Positions 48,455-57,699 of a DNA stretch of 64,000 nt are shown piece after piece. How positions within the stretch are numbered: the stretch's first letter is position 1; every line of letters begins with the position of its first letter. The stretch spans positions 79,241 to 143,240 of the forward strand of contig NZ_JAHKRN010000021.1 in NCBI RefSeq assembly GCF_019396385.1, written 5' to 3'. The position numbers were made by a program, and so were the translations under genes. The notes under the pieces were generated by a model that was given only the letters and a program-made list of their open reading frames with translations, did no database searches and was not told the origin of the DNA. The DNA is from Nonomuraea harbinensis (GTDB taxonomy: Bacteria; Actinomycetota; Actinomycetes; Streptosporangiales; Streptosporangiaceae).

Positions 48455-49561
48455 TCAGATCGTGCCGGCGACCTCGGAGGCGCCGGGGACGTCGGACAGC
48501 GGGCGGGACGTCGGGCCGGTGTAGTTGGCGCTCGGGCGGACCAGCCTGCCGGTGCGCTTCTGCTCCAGGACGTGCGCGGCCCAGCCGGCCGTGCGGGCGC
48601 AGGTGAACATCGAGGTGAACATGTGCGAGGGGACCTCGGCGAAGTCGAGCACCACAGCGGCCCAGTACTCGACGTTGGTGGCGAGCACCCGGTCGGGCTT
48701 GCGGGCGTGCAGCTCCTCCAGGGCCGCCTTCTCCAGGGCCGCCGCGACCTCGTAGCGCGGCGCGTCCAGCTCCTTGGCCGTGCGGCGCAGCACCCTGGCG
48801 CGCGGGTCCTCCGCGCGGTAGACGCGGTGGCCGAAGCCCATCAGCCGCTGGCCCTTGTCGAGCTCGCTCTGCACGTACTTCTTGGCGTCGCCCATCTGCT
48901 CCACACCTTCGATCATGTGGAGCACCCGGGCGGGAGCGCCGCCGTGGAGCGGGCCGGACATGGCGCCGACCGCTCCGGACAGCGCCGCCGCCACGTCGGC
49001 GCCGGTGGAGGCGATGACGCGGGCGGTGAACGTGGAAGCGTTCATGCCGTGCTCGGCCGCGGAGGTCCAATAGGCGTCGATGGCCTTGACGTGCTTGGGG
49101 TCGGGCTCACCGCGCCAGCGGATCATGAAACGCTCGACGATGGTCCTGGCCTCGTCGACGCGCTGCTCCGGCACCATCGGCAGGCCGAGGCCGCGCGCCG
49201 ACTGGGCCACGAAGGACAGCGCCATCACAGAGGCGCGGGCGAGCTGGTCACGCGCCTCCTCGTCGGAGATGTCGAGCAGCGGCTTGAAGCCGTAGGCGGG
49301 GGCCAGCATGGCCAGCGCGCTCTGCACGTCTACGCGGATGTCGCCGGAGTGAACAGGAATGGGGTAAGGCTCCGCCGGGGGGAGGCCCGGTTGGAACTTG
49401 TTGTCGACCAGCAGGCCCCAAACGTGCCCGAAGGGGACACGGCCGACCAGCTCTTCGATGTCGACGCCCCGGTATCGAAGGGCGCCCCCTTCTTTGTCCG
49501 GTTCCGCGATCTCCGTCTCGAAAGCTACGACGCCCTCGAGGCCGGGTTTGAAGTCGGACAC
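48455..49561 (-). CDS. citA: Citrate synthase 2 (CitA type)
   Basis: A 368-residue citrate synthase joining acetyl-CoA and oxaloacetate. The conserved substrate-binding GPLHGGAPARVLHMIEGVEQ and LMGFGHRVYRAEDPRARVLR supply catalytic His residues; VVLDFAEVPSHMFTSMFTCA carries the catalytic Asp. N-terminal LRYRGVDIEELVGRVPFGHV is typical. The short length marks the second actinobacterial citrate synthase rather than the larger GltA; a methylcitrate activity cannot be excluded. It is divergent from pdxH. Confidence 0.93.
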   Translation of the reverse strand: MSDFKPGLEGVVAFETEIAEPDKEGGALRYRGVDIEELVGRVPFGHVWGLLVDNKFQPGLPPAEPYPIPVHSGDIRVDVQSALAMLAPAYGFKPLLDISDEEARDQLARASVMALSFVAQSARGLGLPMVPEQRVDEARTIVERFMIRWRGEPDPKHVKAIDAYWTSAAEHGMNASTFTARVIASTGADVAAALSGAVGAMSGPLHGGAPARVLHMIEGVEQMGDAKKYVQSELDKGQRLMGFGHRVYRAEDPRARVLRRTAKELDAPRYEVAAALEKAALEELHARKPDRVLATNVEYWAAVVLDFAEVPSHMFTSMFTCARTAGWAAHVLEQKRTGRLVRPSANYTGPTSRPLSDVPGASEVAGTI

Positions 49562-49736
49562 GTCGGCCGCCTCCCTTTCCTGCCATGTTCCGGCAATTGC
49601 TTGATGTCGAGATACCGGCGGGTCAATTTAACCCTCTCCCCTCTCGTGGCCGGTCGCCGGACCCGCCGATAGACCGAAACCGCAGGTAGGGGGCCTAGTA
49701 TGGGCTTCTCCACCAAGCGCGCAAGAATACCTTCTC

Positions 49737-50390
49737 GTGGATGCCACCTCGCGACCGCCCTCACTGGCGGGGCTTCGCCGCTCGTACGTGGGCGAACCGC
49801 TGCTCGAAACCGCTGTCGCCGCCGATCCCATAGCCCAGTTCACCACGTGGTTCCAGGAGGCCCTCGACGCCGGCCTGCCGGAGCCGAACGCCATGGTGCT
49901 CGCCACCGCCTCCGCGGGCGCCCGGCCGAGCGCCAGGACCGTCCTGCTCAAGGAGTACGACCAGCGCGGGTTCGTCTTCTACACCAACTACGAGTCCCGC
50001 AAGGGCCGCGACCTGGCCGAGAACCCGTGGGCCTCGCTGCTGTTCCCGTGGCATCCGATCCGCCGCCAGGTGCGCGTGGAGGGCACGGTGACGCGGCTGC
50101 CGCAGGAGGAGTCGGCCGCCTACTTCGCCTCCCGGCCGTACGGGTCGCGCATCGGGGCGTGGGCCTCGCGCCAGTCCGCCGTGGTGCGCTCGCGGGAGGA
50201 CCTGGACGCCCGTTACGAGGAGCTCGCGAGCCGCTGGCCGGAGGATCCGCCGGTGCCCGACTTCTGGGGCGGTTTCCTGGTGACGCCGCGCGAGGTGGAG
50301 TTCTGGCAGGGGCGGCTGGACCGGATGCACGACCGGCTCCGGTACCGCCGTAGCCCGGCCGGGTGGGTGCTTGACAGGCTTGCGCCCTAA
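49737..50390 (+). CDS. pdxH: Pyridoxamine 5'-phosphate oxidase
   Basis: A 217-residue FMN enzyme that makes pyridoxal phosphate from PNP or PMP. Family motifs are PNAMVLATASAGARPSARTV, KEYDQRGFVFYTNYESRKGR, RQVRVEGTVTRLP, SRPYGSRIGAWASRQS, and a C-terminal VEFWQGRLDRMHDRLRYRR ending in the conserved RLAP. The GTG at 49737 gives a normal length. PLP is the cofactor of SerC encoded nearby. Confidence 0.95.
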   Translation: MDATSRPPSLAGLRRSYVGEPLLETAVAADPIAQFTTWFQEALDAGLPEPNAMVLATASAGARPSARTVLLKEYDQRGFVFYTNYESRKGRDLAENPWASLLFPWHPIRRQVRVEGTVTRLPQEESAAYFASRPYGSRIGAWASRQSAVVRSREDLDARYEELASRWPEDPPVPDFWGGFLVTPREVEFWQGRLDRMHDRLRYRRSPAGWVLDRLAP

Positions 50391-50401
50391 TCTGACCGCT
50401 T

Positions 50402-51637
50402 GTGTCACTCGGGGAGTTCGTCAAACGTCATCTGGTAGACACCCGGCCACTGAAGGTGCCCGCCTACCGGCGGCTCTGGATGGGACAGGCGGTCTCGCAC
50501 GTCGGGCTCGCGGTCACGGTGGTCGCGGTCAGCCAGCAGGTCTACGAGCTGACGGACTCCTCGTTCTGGGTCGGCATGCTCGGCCTGGCGAACCTGCTCC
50601 CGCTGGTGGTGTTCGGGCTGTGGGGCGGGGCCGTGGCCGACGCGGTCGACCGGCGCAAGCTGCTCGTCGCCGGGTCGCTGGTCGCCTGGGCGGGCACCGT
50701 ACTCCTGCTGGTGCAGTCGATCGTCGGCGTGCCGAGCGTGTACGCGCTGCTCGCCACGGTGGCCTTGAGCGCGGCCGGGTTCGCGGTCAGCTCGTCCACC
50801 AGGGGCGCGATCATCCCCAGGCTGCTGCCTCCGGAGCTGGTGCCGTCGGCCAACGCGCTCAACTCGCTCGTCTACAGCCTCGGGGCCGTCGGCGGGCCCA
50901 TGGTCGGTGGCGTGTTGCTGACGCAGGGCGGGTTCGCGGCCGCGTACGCGGTGGACGCGGTGCTCTTCACGGCCGGTCTGTACGCGGCCTTCCGGCTGCC
51001 GTCGCTGGCCCCGCTCGGCGAGGTGTCCAGGCCGGGCTGGCGGTCGGTGGCGGAGGGGCTGAGCTTCATCGTCACCAGCCCGATCCTGCTGATGTCGTTC
51101 GCCGTGGACATCATCGCCATGGTGTTCGCGCTGCCCAGGGCGCTCTTCCCGGAGCTGGCCGACCAGCGCTTCGGCGGCTCGCTGATCGCGCTGGCCTGGC
51201 TCAACTCCTCGATGGCCATCGGCGCGGTGCTCGGCGGGCTGTTCTCCGGCTGGGTCACCCGCGTCAAGCGCCAGGGGCTGGCGCTCACCTTCGTCATCGC
51301 GCTGTGGGGGCTGGCGGTGGCGGCGGCGGGGCTGGCCGACCAGCTCTGGCTCGTCCTGGTGTTCATGGCCGTCGGGGGAGCGGCCGACGTGGTGTCGTCG
51401 GTGTGGCGGCAGTCGATCCTGCAGCTCTACGCGCCTGACGAGATGCGCGGGCGGCTGCAGGGCGTCTTCATGGTGGTGGTCGCGGGCGGGCCGCGGCTGG
51501 GCGACGTGCGCGCCGGGGCCACCGCGACCGCGTTCGGGCTGACGACGGCCTGGGTCGGCGGCGGGCTCGCGTGCGCCGCCGCGGTGCTGGTCGTCGGGCT
51601 GTCGGTGGCGAGCTTCAGGAACTACCGGTCACGCTGA
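50402..51637 (+). CDS. Major facilitator superfamily exporter (EntS/MFS_3 type)
   Basis: A 411-residue membrane protein with about 12 helices. The start YRRLWMGQAVSHVGLAVTVV, the loop-2 motif GGAVADAVDRRKLLVAGSLV and FGGSLIALAWLNSSMAIGAV match the MFS_3/EntS group of drug or siderophore exporters. The substrate is unknown. GTG start at 50402, 11 nt after pdxH. It is convergent with udgX. Confidence 0.88.
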   Translation: MSLGEFVKRHLVDTRPLKVPAYRRLWMGQAVSHVGLAVTVVAVSQQVYELTDSSFWVGMLGLANLLPLVVFGLWGGAVADAVDRRKLLVAGSLVAWAGTVLLLVQSIVGVPSVYALLATVALSAAGFAVSSSTRGAIIPRLLPPELVPSANALNSLVYSLGAVGGPMVGGVLLTQGGFAAAYAVDAVLFTAGLYAAFRLPSLAPLGEVSRPGWRSVAEGLSFIVTSPILLMSFAVDIIAMVFALPRALFPELADQRFGGSLIALAWLNSSMAIGAVLGGLFSGWVTRVKRQGLALTFVIALWGLAVAAAGLADQLWLVLVFMAVGGAADVVSSVWRQSILQLYAPDEMRGRLQGVFMVVVAGGPRLGDVRAGATATAFGLTTAWVGGGLACAAAVLVVGLSVASFRNYRSR

Positions 51638-51657
51638 CCGTACGTCCGGGGTCAGCG
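51632..51657. terminator. Hairpin spanning the stop codons of MFS and udgX genes
   Basis: CGCTGACC and GGTCAGCG pair around a 10-nt loop across the convergent gene ends. There is no U tract, so terminator function is tentative. Confidence 0.45.
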
Positions 51658-52281
51658 GGTGTGCCCGGCCGTTCCGGCGGCGACGCGCAGGTCCGCCAGG
51701 AAGCCCGCGTACGCCGCGTCACGGTCGGGGGCGCGCAGCACCGCCGACGGATGGATGGTGGCGACCGCGAGCGCGTCGCCCATCGGCACCGGCTCGCCGC
51801 GCTGCCTGGTCACCCGGAACGTCCTCCCGAGCAGCGACCGCGCGGCCGTGGCGCCCATCACCACGACCACCCCGGGACGCACCGCGGCCAGCTCGGCGTC
51901 CAGCCACGGCCGGCAGGCCTCGATCTCGGCCGCCGTCGGCTTCTGGTGGATCCGCCGCTTGCCGCGTTCGGTGAAGGAGAAGTGTTTGACCGCGTTCGTG
52001 ACGTACACCTCGTCGCGGTCGATCCCCGCCTCGTCCAGGCCGCGGTCCAGGATGCGCCCGGCGGGGCCGACGAACGGGTGGCCCTGCCGGTCCTCCTGGT
52101 CGCCCGGTTGCTCGCCGACGAGCATGTAGCGGGCGCGTCCCGGCCCCTCGCCGAACACCGTCTGGGTGGCGTTCCTGAACAGATCGCATCCTTCACAGCC
52201 GGCCGCCGCGCTACGCAACGATCCCAGATCGTGACTCTCGGGAAGGAAGCGGGCTGCGGAATTGTTGACGTTGGTTGTCAT
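51652..52281 (-). CDS. udgX: UdgX-type uracil-DNA glycosylase/uracil-DNA crosslinking protein
   Basis: A 209-residue Fe-S protein of the family 4-related UdgX group. Motif A is GEQPGDQEDRQGHPFVGPAG; the UdgX-specific loop is KRRIH (residues 108-112), whose His112 in M. smegmatis UdgX bonds covalently to the abasic sugar after uracil release. Fe-S ligands are probably Cys29, Cys32, Cys123 and, in place of family-4 Cys, His100 (AVKHF). Motif B is ATIHPSAVLR. It differs from family 4 enzymes, which lack KRRIH. Confidence 0.93.
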   Translation of the reverse strand: MTTNVNNSAARFLPESHDLGSLRSAAAGCEGCDLFRNATQTVFGEGPGRARYMLVGEQPGDQEDRQGHPFVGPAGRILDRGLDEAGIDRDEVYVTNAVKHFSFTERGKRRIHQKPTAAEIEACRPWLDAELAAVRPGVVVVMGATAARSLLGRTFRVTRQRGEPVPMGDALAVATIHPSAVLRAPDRDAAYAGFLADLRVAAGTAGHTR

Positions 52282-52381
52282 CGCCGGTCGTTCTCCCCAT
52301 AGGCTTCGAGCCTGATCCTGTGCCCGAAGCGGAAGGGCTCAGTCCCGAGACGACCGGCTAGCATGGCATGAGGGAGGAGCC

Positions 52382-53086
52382 TTGACCGCACACGGCCTGA
52401 TCGACACCACGGAGATGTATCTCCGGACGATTTACGAGCTCGAGGAGGAGGGCATCATCCCCCTCCGCGCCCGCATCGCCGAGCGCCTGCAGCAGAGCGG
52501 CCCGACCGTGAGCCAGACCGTCGGCCGCATGGAGCGCGACGGTCTCGTCCGCGTCGAGGGCGACCGCCACCTGGCGATGACCGACCTGGGCCGCGCCCTC
52601 GCCACGCGGGTGATGCGCAAGCACCGCCTCGCCGAGTGCCTGCTGATCGACGTGATCGGCATGCCCTGGGAGGAGGTGCACATCGAGGCCTGCCGCTGGG
52701 AGCACGTGATGTCCGAGTCGGTGGAGCAGCGCCTGGTCAAGCTGCTGGGCAACCCCACCTTCTGCCCCCACGGCAACCCCATTCCCGGCCTGGCCGAGCT
52801 GGGTGCCGAGGAGGCCGCCGACGCGACCGAGTCCCAGCTGACCCCCATGACCGAACTCGCCGGTTCACAGGGGGTGTCCGTGACCGTGCGCCGAATTAGC
52901 GAACAAGTGCAAAGCGATCCCGCTCTCATGCTTAAACTCAAGCAAGTTGGGATACAACCCGGACGCGAGGTGACGCTCGCGGCGAGCGACGACGGTGTGC
53001 GGGTGACAGGTGACGGTGACGCGAACGACTCTCTCGCGGAGATCCCGCGTGATGTGGCGGTGCACGTCTTCGTGTCCAGACGCTGA
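52382..53086 (+). CDS. ideR: DtxR/IdeR-type iron-dependent repressor
   Basis: A 234-residue metalloregulator. The HTH is near residues 25-55 (LRARIAERLQQSGPTVSQTV); metal-binding and dimer residues include MRKHRLAECLLIDVIGMPWE and EACRWEHVMSESVEQRL, with the Cys of ACRWEH in the primary site. A C-terminal SH3-like domain covers about 150-234. It senses Fe(II) and represses siderophore and uptake genes. The TTG at 52382 has GGGAGGAG upstream. Confidence 0.93.
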   Translation: MTAHGLIDTTEMYLRTIYELEEEGIIPLRARIAERLQQSGPTVSQTVGRMERDGLVRVEGDRHLAMTDLGRALATRVMRKHRLAECLLIDVIGMPWEEVHIEACRWEHVMSESVEQRLVKLLGNPTFCPHGNPIPGLAELGAEEAADATESQLTPMTELAGSQGVSVTVRRISEQVQSDPALMLKLKQVGIQPGREVTLAASDDGVRVTGDGDANDSLAEIPRDVAVHVFVSRR

Positions 53087-53182
53087 TCCCATCCGGGAGA
53101 TCCTCCACTCCCCCCCGGCCAACACTGTTGCAGGAGCGCCCGTGGTCTTTTCCCGCACGCTTCCCCGAGGAGTGGTCTCCGG

Positions 53183-55411
53183 ATGACACGCTGGGGGGAT
53201 CTGTCTCACGACGCGGCTGATCGCCTTGCCGCCGAGTCCGTTCTCGACCATGCCGACATGGCCGTGGTGGTGACGGACCGGTTCAGCAATCTCCTCTACT
53301 GGAACCCCTTCGCCGAGAAGCTGTTCGGCCGGCCCGGCAAGTCGGCGCGCGACGCCTCCGTGCTGTCGTTCGGCATCATGGAGAAGGACCACCCGCAGGC
53401 GATCGAGCTGGCCAAACACGTGCTCAAGGGCAACGTCTGGGAGGGCACGTTCGACGTGCGCCGCGGCGACGGCGCCATCCTCTACGTCCGCGCCCAGGCC
53501 GTGCCGCTGCGCCACCCGTCGGGCTCGGTGACCGGCGTCGTCATCACCGCCCGCGAGGCGCTCCGCAGCAACGAGCGCGAGAAGGACCGCTTCGGCCTGC
53601 TGGAACGCATCGGCGAGCGGCTGGCCGGCTCGCTGTACGTCGAGGAGACGCTCAAGCGGGTGGCCGAGATGCTCGTCCCGCAGTTCGCCGACCACTGCTT
53701 CATCGAGCTGATGGAGGGCGACCGGCTGGTGCGCCGGATCTCTCAGCACGTGCAGGGCTGGGAGCCGCCGGCCGGCACGTGGAAGCCCGTCGGCGCGGAG
53801 ATCCGCTACCCCGCCGGCCACTACGCCGACGCCGCGCTGCGCCGCCAGGAGACCATCCTGGTCGACGACTTCTCCGGCAACAGCTTTCCGTCCCCGAGCG
53901 AGGGCAGCGCGCGGCTGTGCGGCGAGATCGGCATGACCTCCGCGATCGTCGCGCCGCTGACCGTGCGCGGCGAGACGCTGGGCCTGATGTACCTCGGGCT
54001 GTCCAACCTCACCGACCGCCGCAGCCCTCACTACGACGCCTTCGACCGCGACTTCGTCGGCGCCATCGCGACCCGCGTGGCGGTCGCCATCGACAACGCG
54101 CTGCTGTTCGAGGAGGAGCGCCACACCGCCGAGTCGTTCCAGAAGCACCTGCTGCCGCGGGCGCTGCCGCAGCTCGACGGGCTCCAGATCGCGGTCCGCT
54201 ACTACCCCGCCGCGCCGCTCGCCTCCCACGGTCAGGGCATCCAGACCCAGGTGGGGGGCGACTGGTACGACGTGATCCCGCTCTCGGCCGGCCGGGTCGG
54301 CATCGTGATCGGCGACGTCGAGGGCCGGGGCGCCAAGGCCGCGGCCATCATGGGCCAGCTGCGCGCCGCGCTGCGGGCCTTCGCCCAGGACGACAAGTCG
54401 CCCGCCGACATCCTGGCCAGGCTCGACGAGTGGACCCGCATCATCGCCACCCCGGAGAAGGACGACTCCGGCGCCGACATCAGCATCCCGCCCATCGTCA
54501 CCTGCCAGTACCTCGTCTACGACGCCTGGTCGCGCCAGCTGTCGTTCGCCAACGCCGGCCACGCGCCGCCGCTGCTGCTGAGCGACGGCGAGTGCGTCGA
54601 GCTCGACATAGAGGAGGTCGGCCAGCCGCTGGGGGTGCGCGCCAAGGGCCTGCACGCCGACCTGGTCTACAAGGAAGAGACCCGCACGCTCCCGCCCGGC
54701 GCCGCGCTGCTGCTCTACACCGACGGACTGGTCGACCGCCGCCCCACCCGCACCGGTCCGGCGCAGGACGAGGAGGAGACGCTCGGCCTGCTCTGCGAGA
54801 AGCTCGCCACGATGACCAAGGCCGAGGTCGAACGCATCGCCGAGGCCGCCACGGTCGCCGTGCCCGGTGAGATCGACGACGACATGGCCATCCTGGTCAT
54901 CCGCTCCAGCGACGAGGACCTCGACGTCGAGGAGCGCACGTTCCCGGCCCAGCCGATCATGGTGGGGGAGGCGCGGCGGATGGCCTCCGACGCCTTCGCC
55001 GACTGGAACGTCCCCGAGGAGCGGGCCGAGCTGGCCTGCCTGCTGGTCTCGGAGGTCGTCACCAACGTCGTGCTGCACGCCTCGACCGCCACCGTGCCGC
55101 GCAGGGAGCTGGTCGTCGACGGGCCGCCGCTGCCCTTCGAGGAGTCGTGGGACGTGCCCGGCTTCGACAGCTTCGACGACGATGTGGTCGGCGACAAGGA
55201 GTTCACGCTCCGGCTGCGCCGCGGCGACGAGTCCGTCTGGGTCGAGGTCTTCGACCAGGACCTGCGGCTGCCGCGCATCCGCAGCGCGGGCGAGAACGAC
55301 GAGGGCGGCCGCGGCCTCTACCTCGTCGACCAGTTGGCCAAGCGCTGGGGCTCGCGTCCTACCAGGGAAGGCAAAGCGGTCTGGTTCGAGATTCCCACCA
55401 GGGGCCGGTGA
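53183..55411 (+). CDS. PAS-GAF-SpoIIE protein phosphatase with C-terminal HATPase
   Basis: A 742-residue signalling protein. A PAS domain (about 20-125; DRFSNLLYWNPFAEKLFGRP), a GAF domain (140-310), a PP2C/SpoIIE phosphatase (335-555; VGGDWYDVIPLSAGRVGIVI, LLYTDGLVDRR and EIDDDMAILVIRSS) and a HATPase_c module of the anti-sigma kinase kind (590-742; LLVSEVVTNVVLHAST, GGRGLYLVDQLAKRWG) are visible. Such proteins dephosphorylate STAS antagonists; the STAS gene at 44514 is a possible substrate, by inference only. Confidence 0.93.
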   Translation: MTRWGDLSHDAADRLAAESVLDHADMAVVVTDRFSNLLYWNPFAEKLFGRPGKSARDASVLSFGIMEKDHPQAIELAKHVLKGNVWEGTFDVRRGDGAILYVRAQAVPLRHPSGSVTGVVITAREALRSNEREKDRFGLLERIGERLAGSLYVEETLKRVAEMLVPQFADHCFIELMEGDRLVRRISQHVQGWEPPAGTWKPVGAEIRYPAGHYADAALRRQETILVDDFSGNSFPSPSEGSARLCGEIGMTSAIVAPLTVRGETLGLMYLGLSNLTDRRSPHYDAFDRDFVGAIATRVAVAIDNALLFEEERHTAESFQKHLLPRALPQLDGLQIAVRYYPAAPLASHGQGIQTQVGGDWYDVIPLSAGRVGIVIGDVEGRGAKAAAIMGQLRAALRAFAQDDKSPADILARLDEWTRIIATPEKDDSGADISIPPIVTCQYLVYDAWSRQLSFANAGHAPPLLLSDGECVELDIEEVGQPLGVRAKGLHADLVYKEETRTLPPGAALLLYTDGLVDRRPTRTGPAQDEEETLGLLCEKLATMTKAEVERIAEAATVAVPGEIDDDMAILVIRSSDEDLDVEERTFPAQPIMVGEARRMASDAFADWNVPEERAELACLLVSEVVTNVVLHASTATVPRRELVVDGPPLPFEESWDVPGFDSFDDDVVGDKEFTLRLRRGDESVWVEVFDQDLRLPRIRSAGENDEGGRGLYLVDQLAKRWGSRPTREGKAVWFEIPTRGR

Positions 55412-55427
55412 GTGGTTCACTGCCTGC

Positions 55428-56204
55428 ATGGAGCTGGCCTTCGAACGCCGCGGCACGGGCGAGCCGCTGATCCTCGTCCACGGCATCGGTCACCACTGGC
55501 AGGGATGGCTTCCGGTGATGGACCGGCTGGCCGCCTCGCGCGACGTGATCGCCGTCGACCTGCCCGGGTTCGGGCGCTCGCCCGGACTGCCTGACGGCGT
55601 CCCGTACACCCCGGAGTCGCTGGCCGACGCGGTCGAGTCGTTCTGCGCGCTGCTGGGCGTCCGCGAGCCGCACGTCGCGGGCAACTCGCTCGGCGGCTAC
55701 CTGGCGCTGGAGCTGGCCTCGCGCGGCACCGTGCGCACGGCGACGGCGCTCTCGCCCGCCGGGTTCTGGTCCCGCTCGGAGCTGCTCTACTGCCAGGCGG
55801 TGCTCAGGGCGACCCGGAAGACGGCGCGCTCGCTGCCGCCCGAGCAGGCCGCCGAACTGGCGGAGAACCCCGTCGGCCGGGCGCTGTCGGTCGGCCTGAT
55901 GGTCGCGCACCCGTCGCGGATGACGCCGACCGCGCTGCTCGCCGCCACCCAGGCGCTCGCCTCGGCGAGCGGGTTCGACCAGACGCTGGAGTCGTTCACG
56001 AACGTGATGCCGCCCGCGCCGCCCAAGTCGCCGATCACCATCGCCTGGGGCGAGCACGACCGGCTGCTGCCGCGCCGCCAGGCCGTGCGCGCCGCCAAGT
56101 GGTCGGGCCAGCGGGTCAAGCTGCTCAAGGGCTGCGGCCACCTGCCGATGACCGACGACCCGGCGCTGGTGACGCGGGTGCTGCTGGAGGGCAGCGGCGG
56201 TTAG
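55428..56204 (+). CDS. Alpha/beta hydrolase
   Basis: A 258-residue hydrolase. It has the oxyanion motif LILVHGIGHHWQGWLPVMDR, the nucleophile elbow HVAGNSLGGYLALELASRG (Ser near 96), an acid in AWGEHDRLLP, and the C-terminal GCGHLPMTDDP His. The overall pattern is that of small esterases or C-C hydrolases. The substrate is not predictable. It begins 16 nt after the phosphatase gene, and its stop overlaps a tiny convergent membrane-protein gene. Confidence 0.87.
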   Translation: MELAFERRGTGEPLILVHGIGHHWQGWLPVMDRLAASRDVIAVDLPGFGRSPGLPDGVPYTPESLADAVESFCALLGVREPHVAGNSLGGYLALELASRGTVRTATALSPAGFWSRSELLYCQAVLRATRKTARSLPPEQAAELAENPVGRALSVGLMVAHPSRMTPTALLAATQALASASGFDQTLESFTNVMPPAPPKSPITIAWGEHDRLLPRRQAVRAAKWSGQRVKLLKGCGHLPMTDDPALVTRVLLEGSGG

Positions 56205-56362
56205 CGCATCGTCTGCCCCCACAGCAGCAGCATGACGATGATGAAGACGATCACCACTCCGGCGTAGCCGACGGGTCCGAGCCGGATCGCCCGGCGCACC
56301 CGGTTGAGGCCCCAGGCGAACAACAGGGCCAGGAAGACCAGGAGGATCAGGCCGCTGTCCAT
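56201..56362 (-). CDS. 53-residue membrane protein
   Basis: Two hydrophobic helices, LILLVFLALLFAWGLN (residues 5-20) and GVVIVFIIVMLLLWG (35-49), flank a basic loop RVRRAIRLG. The ATG at 56362 and stop at 56201 overlap the hydrolase stop by 4 nt. Gene-like composition and the clear two-helix layout support it; no family is recognised. Confidence 0.6.
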   Translation of the reverse strand: MDSGLILLVFLALLFAWGLNRVRRAIRLGPVGYAGVVIVFIIVMLLLWGQTMR

Positions 56363-56401
56363 GCAGTCCAGTATGCGCCGCCGGCCCGGGTTCCGCGCGG
56401 G

Positions 56402-57547
56402 TCAGAAGCCGAAGGACCGGCCGATGATCTCCTTCATGATCTCGGTGGTGCCGCCGTAGATGGTCTGCACCCGGCTGTCCAGCCAGGCCTTGGCCACCGG
56501 ATACTCCATCATGTAGCCGTAGCCGCCGTGCAGCTGGAGACACCGGTCGATGACCTTGGTCTGCAGCTCGGTCGTCCACCACTTGGCCTTGGCCGCGTCG
56601 ACCGCGGTGAGCGTGCCGGCGTTGAGCGCCAGGACGCACTTGTCCACGTAGTGGCGGGCGATCTCCGTCTCGGTGGCCAGCTCGGCCAGGACGAACCGGG
56701 TGTTCTGGAACGAGCCGAGGTTGCGGCCGAACGCCTGGCGGTTCTTGCAGTACTCGATCGTCGCGGCCAGCACCGTCTCCGCCGCCGCCACGGCCGCCAC
56801 CGCGATCGACATCCGCTCCTGCGGCAGGTTGTTCATCAGCTGGAAGAAGCCCTGGCCGTCCTCGGGGCCCAGGCGGTTGGCGACCGGCACCCGCACGTTC
56901 TCGAAGAACAGCTCGGCGGTGTCCTGCGCCTTCATGCCGATCTTGTCGAGGTTGCGGCCCCGGCCGAAGCCCTCCATGCCCCGCTCCACCACCAGCAGCG
57001 TCACGCCCCTGGCCCCGGCCGACGGGTCGGTCTTGGCGACCACCACCACGAGGTCGGCGTTGATGCCGTTGGTGATGAACGTCTTCTGCCCGTTCACCAC
57101 GTAGTGATCGCCCTCGCGGACCGCGGTCGTCCTGATGCCCTGCAGGTCGCTGCCCGCGCCCGGCTCGGTCATCGCGATCGCGGTGATCAGCTCCCCGCTG
57201 ACGAACCCGGGCAGCCAGCGCTGCTTCTGCCCGTCATCGGTCAGATCCACCAGGTACGGGGCCATGACGTCGTTGTGCAGCGAGAAGCCCAGGCCGGAGG
57301 CACCCTTCCCGATGAGCTCCTCGACGATGACCGCGTTGTAGCGGAAGTCCTTGATGCCGGCGCCGCCGTGCTCCTCCGGCACCGAGAACCCGAACATGCC
57401 GACCTCTCCGGCCTTCTTCCAGACGTCCCGCGGCACGATGCCGTCCTTCTCCCACTGGTCGTGGTGAGGGGCGACCTCGCGGGTCATGAACTCGCGCACG
57501 GTCTCCCGGAAGAGCAGGTGTTCCTCGTCGAAGAGGTCTCGCTCCAT
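56402..57547 (-). CDS. Acyl-CoA dehydrogenase
   Basis: A 381-residue FAD flavoenzyme of beta-oxidation or amino-acid catabolism. Motifs are AIAMTEPGAGSDLQGIRTTA, NGQKTFITNGINADLVVVVA, RQAFGRNLGSFQNTRFVLAE and the C-terminal CLQLHGGYGYMMEYPVAKAW and QTIYGGTTEIMKEIIGRSF. The chain-length preference is unknown. The ATG at 57547 has GGAGG 4 nt upstream, preferred over an in-frame start at 57604. Confidence 0.93.
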   Translation of the reverse strand: MERDLFDEEHLLFRETVREFMTREVAPHHDQWEKDGIVPRDVWKKAGEVGMFGFSVPEEHGGAGIKDFRYNAVIVEELIGKGASGLGFSLHNDVMAPYLVDLTDDGQKQRWLPGFVSGELITAIAMTEPGAGSDLQGIRTTAVREGDHYVVNGQKTFITNGINADLVVVVAKTDPSAGARGVTLLVVERGMEGFGRGRNLDKIGMKAQDTAELFFENVRVPVANRLGPEDGQGFFQLMNNLPQERMSIAVAAVAAAETVLAATIEYCKNRQAFGRNLGSFQNTRFVLAELATETEIARHYVDKCVLALNAGTLTAVDAAKAKWWTTELQTKVIDRCLQLHGGYGYMMEYPVAKAWLDSRVQTIYGGTTEIMKEIIGRSFGF

Positions 57548-57699
57548 GACGCCTCCTAGGTGGGTTCTCCGGACACCAGAATACGATTCTGGAGACCTGG
57601 ACACGGGTTCATCACAAGTGCAATGAGATGCACCTGTTGTCTGGGTTGCCGCCCCTAAGATCTAGCTTCGGTTTCGTGTGTGCGTGATCGGAGAACGCC

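Noticed and set aside
52865..55486. 873-codon open frame antisense to the SpoIIE phosphatase gene
   Set aside because: Long antisense frames are routine at this GC content. The product is low-complexity with no domain, while the plus strand encodes clear PAS, GAF and phosphatase motifs.
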